Assembly (NCBI GenBank): GCA_015499995.1
Contig: JADNRV010000046.1
Coordinates: 248,001-312,000 of the forward strand
Origin: Flammula alnicola
Taxonomy: Eukaryota; Basidiomycota; Agaricomycetes; Agaricales; Strophariaceae
Length of the DNA stretch: 64,000 bases
Reading direction: 5' to 3'
How positions within the stretch are numbered: position 1 is the first letter of the stretch; each line of letters opens with the position of its first letter. Below are positions 22,820-34,577 of this stretch, in pieces. Below the pieces are notes generated by a model. The model was given only the letters and a program-made list of their open reading frames with translations. It ran no database searches and was not told the DNA's origin. Both the position numbers and the translations under genes were made by a program.

Positions 22820-24442
22820 TAATGTCCGAGAGTATGAAGTGGACCTCATTCCATACGATGGCCACTCCTGGGTAAGTTGTACGTGAGAGTATGTTCTGTC
22901 CTTTCAAGTACTACTCTGGCTGTGCCAGCGCCAGCGCCATCGCTGTCAACAACTTCATTGGTCTCAACGGATGTGGCACCTTCTTTAGACCATGTTAATT
23001 TCCCCAAAGCCAAGCCAAGGTAAGTTATCAGTGGCATGAAGAAACATATCGCCAACTTTATCTGACTCTATAGCGCAGGATGGTCGTGTGACCGTGCCAG
23101 AACTCACGATCCAGGCCTCTGACATTATTTTGTACTCCAGTCTCTACGACAAACGCGAATTTGAACCAAATTATCATTATCTATCCCCTCTTGTAAGCGA
23201 CGAGTCTTAACGCCTATCGCCTCACGGACCCTCAAAGCAGGATTCGAAGTTTGGCAATTGCTTCAAAGAACGATGTCCGTTCTTCAGGCGAATAGCTTGA
23301 CGACGCACCTTTTTGCACTATCAGCTCCCTTGGTCATGAGGTGCTGGTGCGCACACCCGTGGATATACCTATCTTTTCGCGCATACAAACACTGATCTAC
23401 TTATGACTGGTAGCATACAAGCTGAATCGCGCCTAACCCTTTCAAGTCGCGTCTTCTCCTGGGGAGAATGATGAGAGCAGCCGCAACCCCGCAGTCTGAT
23501 GACAGCCTCTTGAAATGAGAATGAATACCCGATTCCGGATTCATACCTCGAAGGCGACTCGAGACTCACGGGGATCATCCCTGGAACAACGCAAAATCTG
23601 CAACATTGCTGGCTCGTTGAGGTCCCACAGACTGTCGGCATCGAAAATCTCCGTCTTCCCATGGACAAGAACTGTTGTTGTAAACCCCATCCGACAGGTG
23701 AGAAATATTCACAAAATACTTATATACACGACCATCTCACTTAAAAATATCTTAGGATACATTTCAATGTCGTTTTCAGACGATTCAGCCGAAGCTTTCG
23801 GACGAAGACATGACCGGCGTTTCCGTAGAATATTTTTAATTTGAAGGGTCTTTTTCGATGTCTGGTAAGCACCAAAATGAAATCACCTGGACATCAATGA
23901 TCTTGGAACCCTTTTATCCAGAAAACTCTGTAAGATCAGATCCAACAAGATAGGCATATCTCTGCATTGAGGTTGCACGTCCTCCTTTCCTGTGATGCCG
24001 GGCCAAAAGCTGATTTAGATTTTCTCTGCTTTTCCTCCGTAGCTGCATTTGTCACGAGGCCAGCAGTACATTGACGGAGAAATGTGTTAAACCCGCAGCA
24101 AGAGGCCTTGATCTCCTTGTTTCGCACAGTCGGAGTCCGCCCTTCTTCCCCGCCAATATATTTTGGTTCGAAGGCGACATTGTAACGGTGGCTGATATGC
24201 CCATAGCTGTCGAAAATTGTCTCATTGTCATAGTTCGCCCGCCCTACTGGTACCTTTTTGTCAACGGTCACAATCTTACAACGTGCCCTGGATTGAAGAT
24301 CTTTGAAGCAACTTCATCCAAGGGGCCGAAATTGGTTTTTATTCCGCCGACCTGCGAAATTATCGGACTCGTTGGGTATTATCTGTTGGTAGAGCCGATC
24401 TCAGATGGTAGCGCCAGTCCCTCGTATTCTCTTGTGAACTAA
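22820..24442 (+). other. Unresolved coding-like traces, probable multi-exon gene of unknown type
   Basis: Several short open blocks on this strand are bounded by good splice sites. They are a block ending YDGHSW before GTAAGT at about 22871; a block VTVPELTIQASDIILYSSLY near 23090-23190 ending at GTAAGC; a block beginning AGFEVWQLLQRTMSVLQANS near 23241; a block YPIPDSYLEGDSRLTGIIPG near 23525-23700 ending at GTGAGA; and one with KLVFIPPTCEIIGLVGYYLL near 24330-24400. I could not join them into one frame. Homopolymer errors of the kind seen elsewhere could be the reason. It may be one gene, two genes or a decayed gene. I recognise no family. Confidence 0.3.
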
Positions 24443-25450
24443 TCAGATATGACAATCCACCTGGAGTAGGTCATGTCATGTTTGGAGGGACGTCAGCGCC
24501 GACACCAGCCCCCAAGGGCAAGGCCGAAAACCAAACTAGTGACTGGGCGCCGGACTTTCGATTCCTGGCCGTGGCGCTGCCACCTGCCCACACGCGGAAC
24601 CTTGTGTAAGCGACAGTGGCACAGTATTTGACATACACGACAAAGCCATGCCACATTCAGAAGCGAGCGATTTTCAGGGGAATATACCTGAAGCCTTCTA
24701 AGCCCTGGCGCAGAACTGGTGCTGATGGACTCTCCTTTATCTGGAAATATTCCTGAAACCTTCATCCATCGCAACGACGAGTCATCAACAGCCAATGACT
24801 TGGCCGGAGCCTGGATTATTGCCCTCAGTACTACTGCTACTTTTTTCAATCTCGCTGGGTTTGGATGCTCCGCGTCGTGTATCCCTCGTGGTCGTTTGGC
24901 GACAGAAGAAATGGTCTTCTCGTCCCGCTAACGACTTAGCCGCAGCTCAAGGACTGACGATATTCCCTCACGCGCGGATTCTCTTGGGTTCTTCTTTCTT
25001 TGTCGCAAGAAAATCGAAAATCCTGAGAAACGGCAATGCGCCTTGCCGCTGTTCACTGCCTTTCTCCATCAAATTTCACGATGCGCGGATTGTCTGCACG
25101 TTTGGAACCAGTGTGTAGATGGATTTTGCTGAGGACCTACGGCCATTGGAGTCTCGCCTCGCCCTGTTTGAGCAGTTTCCCAGAATTCTAATTTCTGTGG
25201 AACTATCGAGATTTGGAGGGAAATGAATGCCATTTCATGTGCACTTCATGGACTCCTTGATATGCAAACGCAAAGCCTGGCTGACGATGGAGTTCATCGA
25301 CGAGGACGCTGGTATATAATGGCTGCAAGTCGTTTGGGATGGCCTTCAAAGAAAGAGGAATGTCTGGCACTGGTGAGTCGTTGTCGACTCTCGGGTTCTT
25401 CTTCATCTCATCGATTACTTGGCAGGTACTTCCCGGCTCAACTTATGTAA
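24443..25450. other. Low-information region upstream of the first dsRBD gene
   Basis: Open stretches exist on both strands (for example 24493-24849 minus and 24795-25118 plus) but none has convincing motifs or splice continuity. An upstream exon of the dsRBD gene may lie near 25223-25370, followed by an intron ending in TTGGCAG near 25425. Confidence 0.3.
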
Positions 25451-25452
25451 GG

Positions 25453-25764
25453 AGAGCCTACCCGTGTCTACGAACTTCTTCCAGCTCAATCCACTATCGT
25501 TGCAGATCTTCAAGAAGTAGGGCGACTAACATCTCTTAGCTGGCAAGAATCCTGGAGTGGTCCCGCACATGCCAAGATCTGGACCGCCATTTGTAAAAGT
25601 AAGAACATCCCCAATTTTTTTGGCCGTTCACGGACTTAATACACATCATTGATATCAAAGTTGATGGGCACCCACGTGGCCAAGGAACCGCGGCACAGAG
25701 ACATGTCGCGAAAGACCAAGCTGCCGACTTGGCATGGGCGTTTTTAACTGGTCAAAATTCTTGA
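25453..25764 (+). CDS. Small dsRNA-binding-motif (DRBM) protein, 5' end unresolved
   Basis: Two exons are clear. The first reads TRVYELLPAQSTIVADLQEV then LSWQESWSGPAHAKIWTAIC. An intron of about 75 bp (GTAAGA...CAAAG) restores the frame in phase 1 and leads to KIDGHPRGQGTAAQRHVAKDQAADLAWAFL and a stop at 25762-25764. The pattern is the C-terminal two thirds of a DRBM fold: W..S..GPxH beta strand, a glycine turn (G.GTA), and a Lys/Ala-rich helix 2 (KDQAADLAWAF). Small stand-alone DRBM proteins are frequent in agaricomycete genomes. Their role is not established, and RNA binding is inferred from the fold. The start codon is probably in a small upstream exon. Confidence 0.6.
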
Positions 25765-26998
25765 GACCTCATAAACATCCCCAAGAATATTATGTTTCTA
25801 AATAATTATCCATCGGAATCATAATTATTTTGCTTTCCTTTCGTGACAACTCACATCAGGGCGACGAGTACAGCAAACGTATTGGCACGGGAATAACAAT
25901 GAGCGATATCATCAAAAACCATTCTGTGACAACGCGTGCGTTCCCACTTCAATTACTACCAGGATTTCCACGACAGTGATTCTTTGTCTAGTAAAATGAG
26001 CCAGTGCGGTTGTCGGACCGCATCGTGCTCATGACCTATCGATGAGATGATGAGCGGTATTCATTTATATACTTTCTCATGAACCAGAACATGAGATGAA
26101 CAAGAATTGGCAAGACGAAATGTCCACCGTCTCCATTTGATTTTCTCTCCTGATACTTTTTCTTGTTGGGGTTTTCTCCGAGTCCAGTTAGATCCACTTG
26201 AAGCAAACCAACGATCCTTCTGAATCCAGTTCAATGGGACCTTTAAGGTCACGTCCCTACGTATCAAACTCCCGAAATATTCATCACTAAAATATGCATC
26301 ATGTCACAGAAGTGCGCAAGGATTCGTTTGATGCTCAGGTCATCATCACCTTTATCGTGTGCCTCCGGGTCGTACGGTCTAACAAGGTCAGGAGTAACAC
26401 CCACTACATTTGTACTGATCCAAAAACCCGTTTGGCTATCTCTAGATTCTTCGGCGAGTTAATAATTCTTGAGCGTAGCGCTCAAGTTTATCCATTCAAG
26501 GCCTAATTCCTGTTATTCAATCTTCCTTATCTGTATCTGTAGGCTCCTTTGTTAATGTTCTAGGGCATTGAACGAAACCGATCTTGGGAGTGGATCGGGA
26601 CCCGGTACATATCCCCCGTCAGCTCCAGACGCCACCACTCAATGTTGTCTTTGCCCCGATGTCTCTTCCTTGCGTCAAGTAGCGTCTTGATGTCTGTAAG
26701 AAACCGGTAACCCCAAGGTGATATGGTCGATGCAAAGACTAGATGTCAACACCCGTCAGATTACTCAAGCTTTTTCTATAAGTTTGCCCACAGCGGCATC
26801 GGGGCTCTAACCTCACCCAATATGGCTATTGGGTATGAGGAGCGCCTACAAAAGGGCAACATTCACGAGAGATGGGATTCCTTACTTCAAAGCCTCTATC
26901 CTTTGCTTCTACCACTTCGCAACAACAAGCAAGCATGGCTAGTCAGTCCATCTCTTAATTTGATCGTCCATGTTTTTAAATAATAAGAAACGTAGACT
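25765..26998. other. Gene-poor spacer between the two dsRBD genes
   Basis: About 1.2 kb with no supported gene. The open stretch at 26723-26983 has no recognisable motif. AT-rich tracts occur near 25795-25835. The 26880-26945 stretch, CT-rich then CAACAACAAGCAAGCATGGC, could be a promoter and leader for the next gene with an alternative start at 26935. Confidence 0.35.
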
Positions 26999-27513
26999 AT
27001 GTTACATCTCTCAACAACTGTATGACTTATATACCGTACAGATCCCGCTGAAGACTTAGGATGACTTTACAGACCTCCAAGACAAACAGGAAGCACAGTT
27101 CCTAACGTGGGCCGAGACATCTTCTGGACCGTCCCACCAGACCACATGGACTATACAATGCAAGGGTGAGTGTTATGTTGCGATTGGGCCGTGATACCTT
27201 TTCTTCTCTGACATCCGATATAGTGAAGGGAGAGCTTAAAGGTACTGGCGTAGGGCTCTCAAAGTCCGATGCGAAACAAGCGGCGGCACAACAGGCGCTC
27301 GCTGTAAGCCTCCAATTTTTTTTTCATCCGAATCGTTTATTCTGACAGTGGCTTTTCAAGGCTCTAGAGCTGCAGAATGAACGGCACATCGATCGCCTGA
27401 CTACAAAGAGACGCTCCTCGCGATCACATCGTACTTCCGCTTTTGTTCTCCGATTGTATAATTTTTACTGTAACGCAATGATTTTATATCGCTTCCTTCT
27501 GACTTCCTTTTGA
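26999..27513 (+). CDS. Small dsRNA-binding-motif (DRBM) protein, second copy
   Basis: This is a paralogue of the gene at 25.5 kb in the same orientation. The core reads LQDKQEAQFLTWAETSSGPS then HQTTWTIQCK, an intron (about 27167-27224) in phase 1, then VKGELKGTGVGLSKSDAKQA and AAQQALA, with another intron at about 27306-27360. These parts match the W..S..GP, GxGxGxSK and KQAAAQQAL elements of a DRBM. The last exon adds a basic tail (TTKRRSSRSHR) and a stop at 27511-27513. The proposed start at 26999 uses a 40-bp intron (27020-27059), unusually short, so the N-terminus is tentative. Confidence 0.6.
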
Positions 27514-27760
27514 AGTAAATCGCACACCACCTTTGTGGGGCCTTGCAATGAATGTCATGTGCATGTATGTTCGCGGACCTTGAACCTTCGCTTCTAAAGT
27601 CCGTTTCAAAGTACGCCAACATGCCGACACAAAAACCATGAACGCGTCTCTTGAACGCGAACTCATCACAAGATTTCAACAAGCTTATCTGCCACTTTCT
27701 TTGCATTTCAGCACTCGGTAATACCATTGGTCAAACACTCGGCCGAGACTCCGAGCGACG

Positions 27761-27963
27761 ATGTCGGGCATTCGTAGGGCGTTCCCATTCCTTGTTGCGG
27801 CTGCAACAGGTATGTCGTTTGTCTCCGGTCGTGAAACCACAGTGCAAGATGGAACTTTCTAGGTATCATCTCGGGGATCTATATTTTCAAACCATTGCTC
27901 GTGCAAGACGGCAACGAATTGTGCGTGGAATTTAAGAATAAGCCACATGTTCTTGAATACTGA
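27761..27963 (+). CDS. 49-residue single-pass membrane protein
   Basis: Exon 1 is 27761-27809 and exon 2 is 27863-27963, joined in phase 1 over a 53-bp GT-AG intron. The product starts MSGIRRAFPFLVAAATGIIS. A basic N-terminus and one hydrophobic helix (residues ~8-27) are followed by a short polar tail. This layout is typical of small mitochondrial inner-membrane proteins of fungi, but the identity is not certain. The clean splice and good ATG context (gcgacgATG) are the evidence. Confidence 0.55.
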
Positions 27964-28222
27964 CATAATACAATGATGTAGAGCTATTGGTCCTGGGAGT
28001 CAACCGAATATCACAGCCTCGAATAGTCCCCAAAAGAGTCAAGAGCGTTCCACTGACAAGGACATAAGCCGGTAACATAAAGGTCGAAATGAACGTATGA
28101 TTCCGACCGGTGATAAGAATGGGTAACTCCCCCCGGTTGACGGAATGATACCTCGGTACATGCCCTTTGGACAAGACATGAACAACTGTGAGGAACGGGG
28201 TTAAGGCATTTTGCCATTGATA

Positions 28223-30172
28223 TTATTGTCCATCCTTCCTACGTTCCCATATCTATGAGCCTCTGTCAGATTGTTTCATACAATAATGAGAAAAAAAAGG
28301 TCACTTGTAGTATCGTTTCTCCTAAAAATATCATTTCCTTTCGTGTTTCTTCAACGATTAGATCTTGAATCATGAACCATTGTTCATCATCACCACCGCC
28401 TCCTGCACGGAGATGAACTTTCCAAACTGTGTTTTCTTTGTCTCGTGTAGTTCCGGCGACTGATTCGTGGGTGACGTTGGCGATCAGATCGTAGAGCGTT
28501 GATTTGTTGTCGGGAGGCGAGTCAACGTCTGTGAAAGTTCCATGGAGTGAGAATATCAGTCTAAACTAAGTCGGTGACGAGGGAAAGACATACACTCTTT
28601 GAAGTCTAAGCCACGCAAGGGGAAATTTATGATCGTCGGGTTTTTTTCTTCAACGAAAGCGTTCTTGGTAAATCGTTTAAAGTGGAGGATGATGTAAGGC
28701 GGCAACCGCTGACACTTGTACCGGCGCAAATGACCAGCAGATTCCTATTATATACCATTGATTTTACGGTGGAATTTAAAAGAAGAGAAAGACTTACTTG
28801 TGCTGTTTTCCCGTCGTATTTGGATAACACCGAGTGTATGCTAACTTGTGGAATAATATTTTTCTCCACTGAATCTTGGAACAAGGGGGCGGGGGCAAAT
28901 CGACTGCCAGGAACAGGAACGGTGACACCGAAGTCCTCAACTCTGATGAATGAAACCTTAAGATCGGCATCGTGGACTTTCTTGAAAAATGACATACCAC
29001 GGTCGATATCAAACTTTGGTTTCTCATTCGGACCAGAATCTGGCCGAACGAGAACCTGCTGAGTTTCAACTCTAAGCTCGCCTTGGAATGTGTGGAAGAT
29101 GATACCTTGACGTCTGTGAGTGGCTAAATTTGAAACAGAAGGTTGACACCTACTCGAGTCTCTCTTCTTTGTCCCACCAAAGTCTTTGTGCAGACGATTA
29201 AGCAACCAGCCCAGGAACTCGACAGGGTCTCCTTGTTCTTCCAGGCGGAACTTTCCAGCACTAGCTCGGTTTACTTCTTGAAGAAATTCGTGCGGACTGA
29301 CTTGACTTTTGAACAAACGGGGATTCCAGATTTTTTTCGCAAGCCCAGCAAAACGCTTCAGCAGCTCAGGCTCCTTTCCTCGGAAATTTGAAAGCAGTAG
29401 ATAGTCACGTAGAGGTGGCACATGAAGCAAGGCGTGGATAATGACGTTCATGTGGTCATTCCTTTTGATGTTATTTAGCCCAACGTAGCCTGAAACATAG
29501 GGTTTGTGGTTGAGGTCATAGGACGGCCGAGTGAGATGAGACGGGGATGATAGATTGGCGATGGAGTTCCGGGTGAAGGTGGGCGCCAGAACATAAGAAA
29601 TGTCTTCCAAAGATGGGTCAGAGACAGGATATCCATCAGGAAGCACATAAACCTATACGATAAAGTTAGAAAAACCAATAGGAACTGTGCGATTACAGGT
29701 TACATGCCTTTGTCGTCTCCAGATTTATAAAGACGTGATGGTCATCGTGGATCGAATGGGCATATGCATAAGACTTGCGCCCTCTGCCTTGGAAGTATTT
29801 TCCACAAACTAAACATCCATAGATGTTGATGTTCGAAAGGGATACAGAGCAGACCTTTTCAAAGTCGAAATCTAGGGCTGCCCGGTTAATCTAATTCTCC
29901 ATGGTTAGTAGAAGAAGGGGAATGATTGGAATAAAGCATGCCGTGTCAAGGTATAAGTCAGATGCACGCGTTTCTTCAGGTTGATGAGGAGTATCATCAT
30001 CTTCGTCCAGCGCGGCGAGAGTTTTTTCATCGAAGCTAAATTGACCTATAGCCACCGTCCCGTTTGCGTCTGCGGGCTCGACACTCATTCGTGCGCGTTT
30101 ATTGGGCCGCTCAGAACTATCGGGAGTACCATCGGAGGCGTTGTCGTGACGTTTGATTGTTTGGTCGACCAT
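28223..30172 (-). CDS. SAD1: Sad1/USP39-like U4/U6.U5 snRNP assembly factor (inactive ubiquitin protease fold)
   Basis: Sad1/USP39 is needed for tri-snRNP assembly and pre-mRNA splicing in the nucleus. The order seen is an acidic N-terminus with a PNKRARM basic motif; a ZnF-UBP domain (CSVSLSNINIYGCLVCGKYF...SYAYAHSIHDDHHVFINLET); then a UCH/USP fold (YVGLNNIKRNDHMNVIIHAL, EQGDPVEFLGWLLNRLH, QRLPPYIILHFKRFTKN, EQWFMIQDLIVEE). At the catalytic Cys position of active USPs the sequence is ND (NNIKRNDHMN), as in USP39, so it should not cleave ubiquitin. Intron 29891-29941 uses a GC donor (GCATGC...TTAG). The last exon, 28223-28252, encodes IWERRKDGQ after intron 28253-28304. It shares a 229-bp divergent promoter region with Rsm22. 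Confidence 0.9.
29891..29941 (-). other. GC-AG intron in the SAD1 gene
   Basis: The exon ends ...CTTGACACG and the intron begins GCATGC. No GT lies nearby. A CTAAC branch-like motif and TTAG acceptor complete a 51-bp intron that keeps the ZnF-UBP frame. Confidence 0.7.
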
Positions 30173-30401
30173 TTAAACGGGCATGTGAAACAGTTCAATC
30201 AGAAGACTACTGCAAGCTCTGGACGCGGCCACGCTAAGGGGTTAACTAGAGGGAGACGATGAAAGTTGGATTACTGCTGCAGACAAGCAGCTTATGTAAC
30301 CACATCGAATGGTTGCGATCAAATTTCCAACGGCTCCGGGCCGCCGTCAAGTGACTACAATTTGTCCAACACCAAACGTTCCTCGCGACCTTCGAGTGAC
30401 A
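30173..30401. promoter_or_regulatory. Divergent promoter region between SAD1 and RSM22
   Basis: The start codons at 30172 (minus) and 30402 (plus) are 229 bp apart with nothing between them, so both genes must be driven from this short region. No specific factor site can be assigned. Confidence 0.5.
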
Positions 30402-32682
30402 ATGCTCAGGGCGTCGCGACTCGCGCCTTTGAGGTTGGGAAACCGTCCCCCTCCCAAGTCTGTGCTATTATGTGCCACGTTCAACTCGTCAATCTCCAGA
30501 TCTTCTAGTCTCCCAAATGACCCTATGTATCTCGACCCCAGCTTTCAAAGGTTACTACAGGATGTCGATATATCCTTGAAAAGGCATAAACTTCAACCAG
30601 TACCGCCTCACCGAGAACTGGAGGTCATATCGAGTGAATCTACATCAATTGTTCATCAAATCAAGGCGGAGGAATGGGCAGCGATGGAGGCAGCTATCGA
30701 GACTTCGCTGGATGAAGAGGCAGACGACCATGAGCATCGAAAATCTCCTGCTGCGGCATTTGGGTCAAACCAGATAGGCACAGTTATCTTACCTTTGGAG
30801 CTCCAGTCTGCCATCAACCTTCTCATTGCTGGTGAGCGTTCTCGAACTGCAACCACATTTCAGCAGTGCTAATCTATGCAAGAGGGAGAGAAGTCTGAAA
30901 TCCGGAGCGACGCAATGCGCTTATTCGCCGCACCTGGTACAAATGGAAAGTCAGAGACCGACTGGGATGCCCAGTATGATAAAGTTTATCGTTCAAGGGT
31001 ACAGGCAGCGCGACATTCTGAGAGAGACGGGACGGCTTTTGCCACGGTAGCCCTTCCTGCCCACTACTCCGCCATAACTTCGGTATTGCATCATCTGAAG
31101 CAGAGGGTGGACCCAAGCTGGGAAGTGAAAAACTCATTGATTGGGGTGCAGGCACCGGCAGTGGTTTATGGTAGGTGTTATATCGTAATGGATAACTTTG
31201 CACACGCTCAAAAGTCTTGACAAGGGCGTCACTCCACTCGTTTCAAAACAAGGTTGAAAACGCTACTGATATCACGAACGACAAGACTGTCGTTGCTTCT
31301 ACCATCAAATCATATTTAGGCCTTGACAAGCGCGAGGGTTTGGTTGCCATTGGAGAGAGACTTGTTGCAAGTGAGTATTCTAACTCATTTTGTTACCTAG
31401 CTTTAATCCTTTCTAGGTACTTCTATTGGCAACCTCAACGTTCAATGGAAGAAGACTTTCAAGGAGGAACATAAAGTTCTTCGAGAAGAAGGCTCCAAGA
31501 CGATTGCATTGTCTGCCTTCATGCTCACTTCGTTGCCCACCTCAGTCGCCCAGAAGACTCTTGTTCAAGAAATGTGGGACAGCGGTGCTCACACGATAGT
31601 GAGTCTACGGAGTATCTCTGTTTCTCAGAAGTACTGAAAATTAGAAAAGGTTATCATTGACCATAATACCAAAGAAGGGTTTCAAGCTGTTGCCCATGCC
31701 AGGGAATTTATTTTGGGTCTGGGCAAGGCAGAACTCGAGGATCCCGAAAATGCCCCATTGGACATTCTCGGCTCGCATGTTGTCGCACCTGTAAGCTTTA
31801 TAATCCTTCCATTGCTGTGATGTTAAAACCCATGGGCAGTGCCCTCACGATCATGCGTGCCCTTTGCTTCACTCCGGAGGTGCTCCTCTTATATGTGGTT
31901 TCTCTCAGCGAATTCAACGACCAGAGTTCGTTCGGCGAACAAAGCACTCTGGTGTGGGACACGAAGATATTGGGTATTCTTACGTTGTGATCCAACGAGG
32001 ACCTCGTCCTGTTGGTGTGACCACTAATGTGGGAAGAGTAGGCGCCATAGGTAAAAGAGTCCTGAAGAAAGAACTGGAGGCTGCTATTCCCATGAAGGAG
32101 TTACAACTTCATGTCGAGGAAACTACGATGGTCTCAGAATCGGAAGTTGAAACACTCACACCTCGAACCGCAATTACATACGAAGGCGATAACTTGTCAC
32201 ATTCAGACCTACACACTCTTCTTCGACAAGAGGCATATCGGTGGCCAAGGCTTGTTTTCCCTCCACTGAAGAAGAGTGGTCATATTATTCTCGACAGCTG
32301 TACTGCCGAAGGTTTGTTGTCCATGCTAATTGATTCTCAAAAGATTATGATCTCACTTAAGCAAATTGCAGGGAAAATCATGAGGCTCACAATCCCCAAG
32401 TCGCAAGGCAAACAACCTTTCTATGATGCTCGGAAATCTAGCTGGGGAGATATTTTCCCCCATCCGCCTAAAAATCAAGCGCTCGAACGTAACCAGCCTA
32501 AACTTCGTAGTCGGAAGAAAGATGGGCCAGTCACTGGAGCCGACATTGGAAAACGAAAGGATTTGTTCAAAAACAAGGAACGGCCGAGCTATTCAGCAGT
32601 GGCAGATAACGTCCGGGAAAACAAAAAACGGTCCAAACGAGAGTTTGCGCTCACTCGCGGAAACAAAGTATGGAAGGACTGA
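30402..32682 (+). CDS. RSM22: Rsm22/METTL17-like mitochondrial ribosome assembly factor
   Basis: This family binds the mitochondrial small subunit during assembly and carries a methyltransferase fold plus a cysteine-ligated Fe-S cluster. I chose ATG 30402, not an upstream in-frame ATG at 30309, because MLRASRLAPLRLGNR looks like a mitochondrial presequence. Seen in order: SAM-binding DWGAGTGSGLW (near 31140), NAKT-type helices, then the Cys motif CPHDHACP...LICGFSQR after the intron ending at 31838, and a Lys-rich C-terminus. Introns include 30832-30882 and others of 50-60 bp. The frame breaks once, in an A run at 31128-31132; one more A gives the canonical LIDWGAGTG, so an assembly error is likely. 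Confidence 0.88.
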
Positions 32683-32886
32683 GTTACTGACCGTGGTCGA
32701 GGTGTTAGAGGTTGATGTGGAGGAGCCGTATACGATATAGGAGTGATAAATTATATTATGGTCTCGGTTTAATGATGTAAAACATAGGCAGCACACCACC
32801 ACCTCTCTAGAAATCTGATATCCGAATCCCAGGTCCTCTAGAAGAGCTCAGCATGACCTTAGTTATGGGGGTGACTGAAAAGTGAA

Positions 32887-33948
32887 TCAATAAATGAGGC
32901 TGCTCGGTAAACATGATAGAGACGCACTAGGCCGGGCACCACCGGCACTTTTCAGTTTACGCTCAGCCGCGTCTGTGTCCTTCGCATTGCCAGTAGCTCG
33001 CTTCACAGAAGCGATGAACTGACGGAAGTTAGTTTCCACGTCCGTCACAGGGAAAGTCATCTATTCCAGGTTCAGTAAATCAACGGGATAATGAGCAGGA
33101 TGGAAATTGTGTACCATGGCTATTGGAGCACGGATACTGCCCGTCCTGTCGGCTCTCCACTCGCTCGTACCATGAAGGCGTTGAATATAACCGGCAATAT
33201 CTTCTGTCACAGTTCCTCTACGTTCAGAAGGCATAAGACCCAACGGACCCAGGAAACGGCCCAGCTTCGGGGTGATAGCACGGATGAGTGAGGGGGTACA
33301 CAAAATTGTTGTCGCTCGGTGACGGTTGTTGAGAATCTAGGATAATCTCAGAAAGTCGCTGCTGAGAAAGTAAGAAGCATACGCACTCCCTCAATCAGTT
33401 CCGGACCCCCAACGATATGTGCTCCTGCTTTCCTCGCTTCCTCTGCCTGTCGTCCTTCCGCAAATACAAGGATTTTGTCCTCAGCTTTCGGCTTCGCTTC
33501 CCTCGGAAGATTCACCCTTCCTCTTGGCACTGCAACACCATTTCCAACTTCCGTCTTCACGTAGAGCTCATAGGTAGATTTCGGGTTGGCGACTTCCACT
33601 GCCTAGAAACGTCGAGGGTCAGGGAAGAAATTGAGGAGGAATTTGTTGCAGCATCACTCGCCCGTAGCACCGAAATCGCATCCGAGAGCGGAAGCTTGAG
33701 AAGACGTTGATCCTCTTTCGCTGCTGCTGCTGCCTTTCTGCGAGTTTTAGCAGCTAGCGCTTTTTTAGAGGGCGTGCGGATTTTGGGTTCGTTCTTGCGG
33801 CTGATTTGCAGTGCGCTGGACGTGCTGAATAGCCGTGACTGGGGTTGGATGCACTAGAGACTTGATTGGCGCGTGAATAGGCTGCAAGATAATTATGAAA
33901 ACTTACTCCTGGTGACAGATTGCACCGACGGATGAGCAGACCCAGCAT
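32887..33948 (-). CDS. MRPL1: Mitochondrial large-subunit ribosomal protein uL1m
   Basis: The start ATG at 33948 encodes MLGLLIRRCNLSPG, then a 54-bp intron leads to a presequence-like stretch (SRLFSTSSALQISRKN). A basic linker follows, then the L1 fold: VYELYVKTEV-like strand (STYELYVKTEVGNGVAVPRG), KILVFAEGRQAEEARKAGAH, VGGPELIEGV, then TPKLGRFLGPLGLMPSERRG. The GPLGLMPSxxxGT stretch is the L1 signature that contacts 23S rRNA. An intron of 54 bp follows RAPIAM and leads into VTDVETNFRQFIASVKRATG and the stop at 32887. It acts at the L1 stalk of the mitoribosome. It is divergent from the ATP synthase e gene. Confidence 0.88.
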
Positions 33949-34577
33949 CTTGGGATTCGGTGAACGCGACTTGCAATTGCCACACTCTTCAGCAAACCGA
34001 TTCAGCCGTGGGAATCTGTTTCCCGATTTAATTATCCCATGCGCTCGAACTGCAGCAAGCTCGCGTTTGAACGCTTTGAATTGAAAGTCTACTGCGGTCC
34101 AGACAGCGGTCCATGGCGCGCAGGCTACAGGGTAAATTTCTTCCTCGTTTTCTGGAGGAATAATTGATTAAAAAAGTGTTTTATGCATTATGCGGATCCA
34201 TTTTCCAGTAAATCCGCGTATGAGATCGCTATTTTGACGACTTTCACTGACTTGCGTACATTAATTAATTGTATTTCGATACGAGGGCTAAGCGTTCAAC
34301 GTTGTATGTATTTCAGTGATCGATGATCCATAGCAAGGCCACGAATCTAAGGTCAAGTTTGGGTCGACGGGTTGATCGATTACGTAATCAACTACCGAAA
34401 TTCTCCGTGTTCAGTCTCGCCGACTTTCATAACTCTTTTCCGTTCTTCAAAATTCAGGTCAGTAACAATTATTTCAGCGAATTTGTCACGCTAATTGTCT
34501 GCCATCCAAAGTGCAGACCGTTGCCTACCATCGACCTTAGCCTCGTTCTACGGGTTGAAAGTTAACAAGGCATCATC
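33949..34577. promoter_or_regulatory. Divergent intergenic region between MRPL1 and ATP synthase e
   Basis: About 630 bp holds both promoters. AT-rich tracts (for example 34260-34275) occur. The open stretch 34323-34565 is not supported as a gene. No defined regulatory motif can be assigned. Confidence 0.4.

Noticed and set aside
28011..28217. Small minus-strand gene between the 49-residue protein and SAD1
   Set aside because: No conserved motif, no intron support, and it falls in the 3' flank of SAD1.
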